Part shown: piece by piece, positions 50,504 through 62,500 of the stretch | How positions within the stretch are numbered: the first letter of the stretch is position 1 | Layout of the letters: each line of letters opens with the position of its first letter | Assembly: GCA_047495785.1 (NCBI GenBank) | Contig: JBLDXI010000042.1 | Span: 2,356,001 to 2,420,000, forward strand | Length of the DNA stretch: 64,000 bases | Reading direction: 5' to 3' | From: Lepidodermella squamata | Taxonomy: Eukaryota > Gastrotricha | Translations under genes and position numbers: made by a program | The notes under the pieces: model-generated | Told to the model about the DNA's origin: nothing | What the model saw: the letters and a program-made list of their open reading frames with translations, nothing else | Databases searched by the model: none

Positions 50504-53500
50504 CTTCAATTCATCGCCCAATCGACCAGCACGTTTTCTTGTTTTGATTGATTTTCTAAGTGATTCCAAATCTTCCTCAGCCGTTTTCTTCTCTTCCTCA
50601 GCCATTTTCTTCTTTTCCTCAGCCGTTTTCTTCTCTTCCTCAGTGGCATTTGAACTTAGTGACTTCCCAAGCTTGGCGGTTCCATTTTCATGTTTGTACA
50701 TTCCGGCACTGAACAGCAGCGTGTTAGCATCAAGAGGGTACCTCTCCCGAATCCAAGACGCAGCAGCCATAGATCTCGAAAAATTGGACGCGTTTTCGCG
50801 AATTTCATCCGCGGTCTTCGTTCGAAGATTTTCAACGTCGACCGTCTTACCAGTTTGTTCGTAAAGAATCTTGCTGTAAACCGAATAGAAGCAGTCATTC
50901 GGCTTCGATTCAACATTCACCCGCTCGCCTTTCGCATCGATGTAGAAAGCATGGCCGACTTTATCGCGTCCCTGCTCGTCCTTACCACCGGGTTTAATGA
51001 CAACCACTGTGATACCCTGCGCTTTCTCCTCATCTGTCGGCTTGTAGTTCTCATCTGAGACGACTTTCAGCTTCAAACCGTACTTTTTGTTAAGAGTCGC
51101 CATCTCCGCAATGTCGGCTGGCTTGTCCTTCAGAACGTCCTTCATAAGCTGCTCAAGTTCGGGAGTAACCTTGCCGCCACTCGCCTCAGCCTGCGCATGA
51201 TGCAGCTGAGCAAGCCGCTCGTAGTCGAGGCAGTAGGCCTTTGCGTTATAATTGACCTGTTGGCCGATAGTTCGGTACTCGCCGAATCCTTGCATGAACG
51301 ATTGCTCGTCTGCGTTCAAAGGCTCTCCTTTTTCTTTCCGCTCCTTCAGCTTGTCATACCTGAAAAATTAATAGCACGTGGAATACAACGTCAAAGCTTG
51401 GAAATTAAAAAAAAAATCAATCTTTTAGCAAAAGGAGCCTATTTCAGGCCTAATTTCCAAGCTAAGAATAATGTGTCTATGTTGATATCAACGCCGGTGA
51501 CAACGAAATAAGAGTAGTTACTGCCAGAGGCGTAGCCAGGATTTATTTTTGGGGGGTGATAATTTTTTTACCTGCGGCTTCGAAAATTTCGGGGTCTAAA
51601 AACACCTAAAAAGCCTATTTGCGAGCGAAGCTGACGCTTTTTCGGGCATTTTCAAGCTGAAAATAGCCTTAGATTGCATTAAACGTTGCATGGTTCACAG
51701 AAAATTTGTAACCGAAGACCACTTTCAGGATTTCTTTGGGGGGTGTTTAATACCCAAACCTCCCCCCCCCCCCCCCCCCCTGTCTACGCCTCTGGCTACT
51801 GCCTATTGTCCAAATCAAAATACCCCTATGACACAAAATGCACTCGACTACTTGAAAAGATGGTAAGACTTTACTTTGCGTGGACTTTTGAATGCTAAGC
51901 ATCAGCTGTTCGGCTGTCGGTCCCGAAACGCTAACGGGCTCAAACTCTCTCATGCACGACAATAATCTGAAAATGCTTAGCAAAGGGGCCATTACTCATA
52001 TTTCTCCGATTGGTATGGACGACCAGCTCGATGTTTTCATTTGCTCACAGGAATCGGAAGATTACTTCTCTTCTCCGAAGGTTTTACCTAGCGTGGGTAG
52101 TGACCATCTCCCAGTCACAATATAATATGAAGCGCTGACTTAGGTAACGAAAAGAAAAAATGGATATTTCCCAGAGTTAAGATACGACTATCGAAATGTT
52201 GAATGGCCTAGATTTCAGTCAGCACTGGATGAACTAGCAGATCGCCTTTTACGCGAAGTCCCAAAGTCTCTCTCCTCCCAGATGGAAATGGATATTTTCT
52301 ATGACCGTGTTGAAGATGCATTTGTCAAATCGCGAGATCAAAACATTGCCAAAATCCCAGCTGCCAAGCTGAAGATATGCAAAACAACAAAAGACATTGA
52401 ATTCGCGACGAGAAGACGCAATTGGCTCCAACGGCTCTCCAAACGATACCAAACTGTTTCCGTTCGCAAAGCTTACTAATCAGTCAGGTCAAAAGTAAAT
52501 GCAATGTGGGAAAAAGCCTCAAACTCTTGGCTCAGGAAAAAGCAAATATGCGCTAATGGTCATTTTGGTCTCTTTTGGAAAGCTATCGATTCGTCTATGA
52601 AAAAAACAGCATCCTCAACCACACACGTGATGACCGACCTGGAAGTAAACGGCCGTTCCATCAATTCCGACGTTGAAAAAGTTACTGTCATGAGCAACCA
52701 CTTGGAAAAAACGTTCAGTAAGTGCAACGATTTAAATTTCTCAGCAGACGATCTCGCTTTTCACGAACAAGCCAAGAATTCACTCTCAATGCCGTCGCGT
52801 TGCGTTTGAAAGGGGCCGCTAAGTTTCTATTATTATTGCAATATAATATGAAAAACCAAATATTACCCCAAATTTACGTCGTTATGCTCCTCTGGAGATG
52901 ATCTATCGAATTATGCAGGTGGTATAAACATGACTACTTTCGTGGTCATTAAAACTTTTATTTTATTTAAATGGTGTTTCTTAAATATGATCACAACGAG
53001 TATTTCTATTATTCCTTCTCTCGAAAACCGTTGAGCCCAATGGGAATCAGCAAATAAACTGCCGCTTTTATTGATATGATGGCTCTCGCTTAGCTGATTA
53101 TTTTGGATAGATCATTTCGAGATCGGCCCCTTTCAAACTCGACTCCTTGCGTTACGCGACGATGCGTTGCGTTTGAGTTGCGTTTGAGCAAGGAGTCGAA
53201 GATAACAGCGCAAATAACATGTTATCGTTCGAAGAAATCAAACGGCATATCTCGGTTCTAAAAACGAAAGCTCCGTGGCACTACAACCTCCACTATACTC
53301 TGCTCAAAAAAGCGGGTGAAAAAGCTCTTCTACTTCTTCCTTTTTCATTTACAAGTGTTTTGACTTACGGTTTCACTCCTTCGAAATGGAAAATAGCAGT
53401 CATTACCCTTATTCCGAAACCAAGTTAAAAACCATCGTTCCCCGAAAGCCGAAAGGTCACCGTCCGATATCTCTTCTGCCAAACTATTGGCAAATTATTT

Positions 53501-56500
53501 GACAGAATTATCAACGAGAAAGTTTTGAAAATTTTAGTTCTGGCTGAGGGGTTGCGTTTGCGAATTTCTCAGTTTAAGATATGTCTCGCCCTCTACTTGC
53601 TCGACGCGAACCCTAAAAGAGCTTGTGGCAAATTGGACTATGCACGAATCGCCGATGTGATTCGGGGTTCATACACCTGGTTTTTCACTATCCTAGTCAT
53701 AGGCTCAATAAAGCGACGATGTTGTTTCGAGGTGGTGGGCTATTTGAACCACCTTGTCAAATATGAACGTGAAAACCATCTAGTGGTCAACAAGAAGAAA
53801 ACTAATGCTGTTTGGTACGGACGACGATGACAAGCCCCTCGAACTTAGGAGTTTGGTTCAGCAGCGACCTATCTTTCAAAGAATCCATAAGACAATGCCA
53901 CTTGAAAATGGCTAGAATCGCTGGAATGCTACCGACCCTTGAAAAATTCGATGATATAACTATTGTAAGCTTGAGTTTATTGTAACGCGGGGTGGTTCTA
54001 GCGGCTGGCCTGTACTGAGCTGAACTGTGGGAGCTTAGATCGTCAGAAGGCTGCGCCATCAGTTCAGTTGCAACTCTTAAAACAAGCGCTGAAGCTACCG
54101 ACATGCACGAGTCATAGATTATTAGCCAGAGAAATTTGGAAGCCGGATATACCTGGCGGGCCCGTCTCTTGGGCGTCACGCAAACAGCCGTGTGTCGCTC
54201 GGTCAACTCTGGAATCGGAAGTCATCGCGTTATCCTACCGTAAATACCGAATTACTAGACATCACCTAAATTTAAGGCAGGACCGGAATTGAGGGCAGAG
54301 GTCAGAGGTCAATTGAAATAATATAAGGCAGAACCGAAATATAAGGCACGTGCCTCTTATTCCGAGCACGCCGCCATATTTTATTATGGTGGCTGCTATT
54401 AACACATGTTTTCATCCTCTATTTTTTCATTCGCTCATCAATTATGGTCAAGCGTAGGTTGTCATCGTCGCCAGCCCAAACTCCTAATCTTAAAAAAGTG
54501 AGACGGGCGTGGTCTGTAGAGCACAAAATTGAAGTTCTTACCTATGAACAAACTCACTCACTTTCTGAAACGTGCGCCGAATTTTCGGCTTGAGTGAGCG
54601 TCAGCTGTGCAAATGGAAGAAGCTTAATCTGGCGCACTTGATAGAGCGTAAGTAGTACTTAATCCACCTGTGAGGAATTTAATCCCTTGTTTACACACAG
54701 TCGCTAGCAGCAAAGGAGGTAAAGAACGCAAAAGAGGCGCATGTGCCGAGTGATGACGAAGAAAGTGACGATGAGGTTGAAATTATAACTGGTGATGATG
54801 ATGAATGAATTTCTCGTGCTCGGTAAAAATAAATATAAGGCAGACCCGAAATAAAAGGCAGACCCGTTTTACAAGGCAGGACTTTTGGGGCATTTGAAAT
54901 TATTATAAGGCACTTTCTTATAATTCGGTATTTACGGTATTTCGTTGTCGAGGTAAAATCAGGGTTCCTTGCCGAACTATCCAGCAACGTAATGCTGGTC
55001 AACGACGCGGTGCTTCAAGGCGCATGTACGCTTCAGGCTATTTTCTAGGATAATCGAGTTGGTCTAGGATCAATCGGTGACAGTGAGGTGGCTGTCCACC
55101 AAGGAAATGTTGGCCGAACTCTTTACGAAGCCGAATTAAATTTCGAAACATGCGTGAAGGCCTGTTTTGCATTGATGATCTTGGGCAGGCGAGCAATAGA
55201 AAGCAATAGAAAAAATAGAAGGCAGTGCCTTATAATTCGGTTAAGGCATGTTTTACTTCTACTTTAGGGGAGACACGCATCTACTGAATAAATGTGGTCA
55301 ATTTATTTATGTTGGTCGGATAAAAGTAGGCATGCGTTGGATGACAATATTCCGGCCGAATTGTTCAGATTTTAATAAAATTTTTGAATAATTTCATCGA
55401 TTACGGCCAACTTTTCAGCACGAAAACTTGAAAAATTCGAAACAGTCATCAATTTGTGAGGTCCTATAAATAGTTAATGTGTAATAGAACTCACTTTTCC
55501 TGATCAGCCTTCATACCATCGGTATCCTCATCTCTATTGACCAGGTAATTGTGCTGGACGCGCTTCGAAATCGAATCAGTTAGACCACTGACAGCAAGCG
55601 TGGACCACGGCGAGATGAGCTGCGAGTCGATGATTCGCGCAATCTGATCCGCCATCTTATCAGACACCGATTTAATCACCGTATTCACCGAGTGAATATA
55701 TGACTCCTTCGCCGCCACAAGCGCGTTGAAGAACTTGGTCAGAAACCCAGCTACATCCTTGTTATTCGGCGATTTTCCATACTCGGCAATTTTGTTTTTG
55801 AGCTCGGATATAGCATAACTGCTGGAGTCTTGCATGTTCTCATCGATAACTCGAACAATACTAGCGACGTCGATTTTCGCCAAGCTCAATTCAGCAGCAA
55901 TATCTCTGGCTTTGTCTCTATCCAAATTCAGGTGAGTTTCGAGGAGCAAATTCGTAGTCAGCATATCTTCGTCCGACTGGGTGAGTCTTTTCAACAACTC
56001 CGAGTAGACATCGTCCAAAATTGCGCCCAGCTGGTACAAACCGTGCAGCGTGCCACCGATTCGAATCGCCATACTGATAGCACTGCCGTAATTTTCGCTA
56101 GTTGCTAGGACACCCTTGATCAAAGGTTGGCCAATCGAGTCCCAGTTTTTGCGCAGGGAGCTTCGCTCGGGGCTTATTGCAGCCATAACAATCCTGTTGA
56201 CTTTGTCTTGCATCGATTTCTTTCTGCAATAAAATTTGATTGAAGGCTGGTGATAGCTGAAATAATTGCGAGCCCTAAACGATTTTTTGTTATTTTATAC
56301 ATGCGAAACGCTAAATTTTCGGGAATTTGTCCTCCCCATTTTTCCGTCAATCATGCAAAATTGACGGAAAATTCAAAATAATAAAAAGACGACGCGTTTT
56401 GCATTAGGATATATTGTTAAAGTTATTTGATTAAAAAGCTTTAAATTACCCAGATATCGTGTCCAATGCGACCATTTTTCGAAGCAGTGAACTGAGTTCC

Positions 56501-59500
56501 ATAGTGCAGAACTTCGACCGAACCCGTTGTTCGATATCCGTGCATATATGAGGTTTCACCGAATCCATGGAGATATTGACTAAAAACTGCACGCCCGAGT
56601 TCAAGCCCTCGCGAGCAACAGCTTCGCCAGCCTTCACCCCAACGAATTTCACAGCCAAACTCTTGAGGTTCTTGCCAGTTTTCAACACCTCCTTGCCAAT
56701 AGTTTTGCCATGCGATATGGCCTGGGTTCCGCCGGCTTCAAGCCCTTCTTTTAGTGCAGATTGGGCCAATGTTGCCGATTCTCCAGAAACAGCATTCGAA
56801 ACACCCTTGCCAGCGTCTTTCAATTTTCCGAATCCCATCGACACGATCGAAATAGTGACACTGACGGCCTTTTGGGTGGCCCAGTCTGACCAGCTGAACT
56901 GACGGCTGCTGTAGGACCGGTAAGCGTATAGCATATCCGAAATTCCCTCAGAAATCAAACTCATGCCAACTGTCGCCCCGAAACCAGTTGTAATCAAGGC
57001 GGCCCCAATAAGCAGCTGGAAAGTCGCGATTCCGACCAAGCAGCAGATACTGCGCCAGGGTATGAAAGCGTTTTCGCTGATTTCCAACAGGTACTCAATG
57101 CCCTTAGCGGCGAACTCGGCCAGTTCAATGTGCGGCAATTGGCTCTTCATGAAAAGTTCCGTCAAAGATCGAACCTTATTGATTTTGATAGCTTCCTGGC
57201 CCAAATCGGCATTTTTGATTAGGCTAATCGCTTGTTTTTTCGAAAGATCGGAGAAGGTCAGGCGAAATTCGAGATTTTCCTTGCGTAGAGCGCTGATTAG
57301 AATTTTTGCGTTCGCGCAGCTCAAGCACTCGAATTCGAACAATTGGGCGGTCTTTTTCAGTTCTTTGCGATCGGAAAGAAGGTTCCACAGTTGAGGGAAC
57401 GGAATGCCAGAGAAGACAACGTTGAAGAGAGAAGTGTCAGGGAACAGCTCCAACAAGGTGGTTATTTTGTCAGCTGGGACCTTCACCTAAAAATATAAAT
57501 AAATTCATTAGCATTATAATTAATATATGTATAACGTTTCTAATAAGCTAAGAAAATTTCCGACCGTGAACCACACTGATCACTTCCATCTGCGTTATTA
57601 TTTCCACAAACATTGACCCCATCCTCTCAGCTCAAGCCGATCCGCGTCGTCCGCGTCGGTTTTATCGATCATCCCACTGAGCATATTTTTGCTGACATCA
57701 AAACGAAGAAAGGAATTGTGCGAGTTTTCTCAATCAATGGGCCTCAAGACCATCCCAATTCGAAGATATGCAGCGCGCGAAAAACAGCTTCTGACTTCCG
57801 TTACCAACATCCTGCGGGATGAGCGCTCGAAATCCGAAGGGCAAGATCGTTTTAAGTTCGAAAGACCTTGAAGAACTGCGCCTCGCAGATCAGAGGCTTG
57901 CTGCTGCCGAAAACTACGATGCAAGTTCTAGCGCATCTGCTATCAAAATAGCCCCATTACCCTACCCTCCCTTCGGCAATATCTATCTGGGTATATCCCC
58001 CAGACCAGCCTCATGAACTTGCCTCACCTTAGCATCATCCACCGTACCTGGTCCATCTCGGATCACTTGGGACAATCTAAGTGGTCAACACTGTCGTTGA
58101 GCTCACCAGGTTGCCACGTTTTCAAAGGCTATAAATACACAGTCTCCAGAGCGATGGCGAAGTCAGAAACTCCCGATTTCTTATATCACCCGATTTATAC
58201 GTCATTTTCAAAATCCGACGTTTCTGGTCGTCGGATTTACGGTCTTCTCGTTGGCTACTACCGCGATTTCTGGGTTTGGTTACCCGTTAGGCTACATCTT
58301 TTTCCGTACAACGCAACAATCTTTAACATATAATTTCCACTACGTGGTCGAATATTGGGCCATACAACACGGGCACGGCCGGTCGAATCGGCCTGATTAT
58401 GACGGTAATCAGATAAGTGAGAACGAGCCGCAAAGATAATTGGACAATTTTGGGATGATTGACGATCGTCTGTTTCGATCATTGAAGAAAAGGGAGGCCG
58501 CAAAACGATGCGGCAAGCGATGCGCGAAAATGTTCTCATTTGTAAAGAAGCGCCTTCGTCTGAGTCAATTGTCACGAGACTTGGCCGAATTTCGTATGTT
58601 GACCAGTCTTTTGATGAGCGAGCTCTGGACCTTCGTAAATCGACCGCAATTTCGCGCACAACGTCACGCTCATCTGCTCCACAGAAAAACTCGCTTAAGC
58701 CTCACGAGTGACAGAAGTATAGAAGTCGGCATTGGATTTCAAGACTGATATGACTTCAATGACGTTATTCTGCATCATTCCAAATGCTATTACGCCGTGA
58801 AGTATTACGTCACAATACTTCACACTATGTGAAATATGTATCATGATTGCAGCTTATTCCGCTTTTTGCTTATTTTGCTGAAATTTGAGCTTCAGAAATG
58901 ATTTCTTGTTCAAAGCTCACGTGAAAAGTATCGGTAGTTACGATATGTGGCGAAGCCACCTGTTGAGTAAATGTTTGAATTTGGCGGCCGACCTTGACCG
59001 AACCTGATGAATACTTGGAGGAAGTTAACGTGACAAAAGGATTGGTCGAATCCTTGCATATAAACCTTCTGTAAATATGTAGCCGGGATTCGAGAAATAA
59101 ACTAGAGAGTAATATTGACTTGTGTTGTTGTTGCCAGTAGAGACATAGTGCCTTGGTCTTCTCCGCCACACGATACAGGGTGTTTCAGAACTCGCGCACT
59201 ATATGAATAGCATGCGGCAAATGCGCGCGCATTGTTATGCGCATACACTATTATACGCGTATACTATTTTACCTATAAATGTACCACACACTACTGTAGT
59301 CAGCGTATAAAATATGCGTAATACATAAATGTACAGCATACATAATAGCACTGCCGTAGTTATTTTCTGGTGGAAACCTTCGAGCCTCGATAAATTTGAG
59401 CCGAGTTTCATTGAATATCTTTTTTATTTCGAGGATGATGTCATGTTTTTCTGAAACATGCTGATTGATTGGACTCTGAAGCGAGAGGTTTCAAAACAAT

Positions 59501-62500
59501 TTCTCAAATTCCGTGGCTGGATATTTCAGAAATTGATGATTTCTGAGAAAATTCTGATTTTACTTGATGTTGAATTTGTCGAAAAATCGTTGGTTAATTA
59601 GTCTCCTGCCTTGGCATCAAAATTTCTTTCACGTTGCATTAATTCAAGGCCCCGACTGCACATGTTGATAAAAAATGACGTTGATCTAAACCACTGGCGA
59701 ATGTTATACATCAAGCGAAGACAGAAAATGAAGGTTTGCAGTTCATTACGTGGACTTAATGTAGCAATCTGATTTCGAGGATAACTAATCGAAATTTCCT
59801 CGAAATTGCTATCAAGAAATCAGGAGCAAAATGTTGAAGGATAAAAAGCGAACAATTCATGGCTAGATTTTATACAATCTTCGAAAAACCCAAGAAAAGG
59901 TGAGAAATCGGCATTTTCCAGCCTTCAGGCTGCCGCATCTCCAAAAATCCGTGGATGCGAATTACATATTTTCACATCACTAAACAGCCAGAGGTGAGCT
60001 CTACAAGGCTAGTTGGTCGCGCCGAAAGTCTATCCACGGACATCGCAAGGAGACGCATGTCAAACGACGCGTAAACCGTCGTAGAGAGGCCGTTTTTCGC
60101 TACAACCGGGTCAACTTTACCACCCTCCCTCTTGAATACCCGTGGATGGATTTTTGATTTCTTGACATCGTTGGATAGCCCAAGATGAGCTCTACAAGGC
60201 TGGTTGGTCGCGCCGAAAGTCAATCCACGGACATCGCAAGGAGACGCATGTCAAACGACGCGAAAACCGTCGTAGAGAGGCCGTTTTTCGCTACAACCGG
60301 GTCAACTTTACAACCCTCCTTCTTGAATACCCGTGGATGGATATTTGATTTCTTGACATCGTTGGATAGCCCAAGATGAGCTCTACAAGGCTGGTTGGTC
60401 GCGCCGAAAGTCAATCCACGGACATCGCAAGGAGACGCATGTCAAACGACGCGAAAACCGTCGAAGAGAGGCCGTTTTTCGCCCGCAAACGGGTCATCTT
60501 CGGGACCCTCCCGTGGATGGATTTTCGATTTCTTGACATCGTTAGAAAGCCCAAGACCTGGTTTACCAGGCTGGTTTGTCGCGCCGAAAGTCTATCCACA
60601 GGGTTCGTAAGGAATCGCATGTCAAATGTCACAAAAATCGTCGTAGTTGGGCCGTTTAAGGTAACGTCAATGTTTTTGCGTCCATTCTTATGCAAGTGGT
60701 AAACGACATTTTCCCGTGGAAGCGACTGAGCTTTTGCTTTCAAATTTTAGCTCACAGAAATTTTTAACTTAATCAGAGTGTTGCAACATTACCTTTACTC
60801 ACGACTTTTTTCACTTCCTCTCAATTTTTACTGCTCTTTTCAAGAGTGAATGAACGTGAAATCAAATTCATGGAATAAAACAACAGCAACGGCGTAAAAA
60901 TCACATTGTCTGGAATAATTTTCATCATATTTGTATTGCAAACTCGAAATTTATTCATAGCCGCATTAAGAACATGTCCTGTTGGAGGTTTCTTCATTGA
61001 GAAATCGGCAAATTTCCAGATATTTTGCAAGAACAAGTCTTATTTCCTAGCGATATCCCCATTACTGCAGCAGCGTAACGGTATATACGAGTTCGATTTG
61101 CGCATGTTATAATGCGCGCATACCGCTTGCACGCCATATGGGACGTGTAACGCCAACTACATAGCATATACGCATTACACGCATTACCGTTTGCGCTAGC
61201 CGCGCCTTATACTATGCAAAAATATAAACATATGTGCGCGGAATGTATGCGCCGCGCGCGCACGTTTACTCTGGATACCAAGGCAACCATTTGCCGCAGG
61301 TTATTTTAGTGCGCAAGTTCTGAAACACCCTGTATATGGTTTCGAAATGGTGTGCCGAAATACTGTTCCTACAAATCTTGCAGTGATTCCGTCTAGTGCT
61401 ACTGGAAAATTTCGAAAGTCAAGGTTCTTTTTGGTTTAATTTGGGCACTTCAAGTGTTAAATCAATGACATGTTTACATTTTTACAAAAAAGTCATTAGA
61501 CGGTGGCAAAATTAAGGAACACGCTATGAAACCAAAATAATTCGAATTCGTATATTCTTAAAATCAGGAAAAATTAAGTTTACTGCTAATAAAGCTAGTG
61601 GATGTCTTACTCTGATTGCGATTGATTTCTCATCATTTTCCAGTTCGCCAATTCGTTTCGAAAGTGCAGCTTCATTGACATGAGCGTACTTCTTCCGCTC
61701 AGTAACGCAGACGCTGACCTCCTTGGTGATTTCGAACAAATCGCCGAACTTTGAATTGTCGTCCTCGGGCTCTTCAGACGGCTCGCCAGCCTCGTCACTA
61801 AAGAATAAGGATTGCTTTTTCTTCTTGCGATCAACTTTGCGCGATTTCTCGGCAGGCTGAACAGCCGGGTGGTCCTCCGGGTAGAAGAATTCACTTTTCT
61901 TGACAATCAAATCCACCTCAGCTTCAGCAGAGCTGAGAATTTTTGCCACATTAGCGATACATTCGCGATTCAAACCGTCGAGACCAATGGCGAACTTCGT
62001 CGAATGTTTCTTCTCATGTAACTTAGCCTGATCATTGGTATTGTTGGCTTTTTTGATGACGAAACTGTATCTCAACGCTTTGCTGACGTCATCTGGTTGC
62101 AAATTGTTTTCTTCGACGATTTCAATGGCAGCATTTATCTGAATGCCGCGCTTCTTCTCGATCTTACCATCCGGATGAATGGTTTTGAAGTCGACGTCGT
62201 AAGAATCAGTCAAATCAAACGCATTGCAGTAGGTTCGTTCTTTCTTCAGCACAGCTATTGCTGTATCGGGGCTCATTTCGTCTTCGTATTCCTTGTCTTT
62301 GCAGAACAGAGCTCGAAGTCGCGTCAAATCAATTTGATTCAAAGTCAAGCCAACACCCTCGTAGACGTTGCTTTTCATAAATTTCGGCTTGAATTTACTC
62401 AGCACGCCAGCTTCAGACTTCTCAAACGCAGCGACTGTATTCGAACCCTGGTCCTGGTCACCGGAATCTTTCAACAGGGTCAAATTGTTGAATACCAACT

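Noticed and set aside
60185-60702. Repeated open frames on both strands
   Set aside because: They are copies produced by the 191-bp tandem array inside a transposon.
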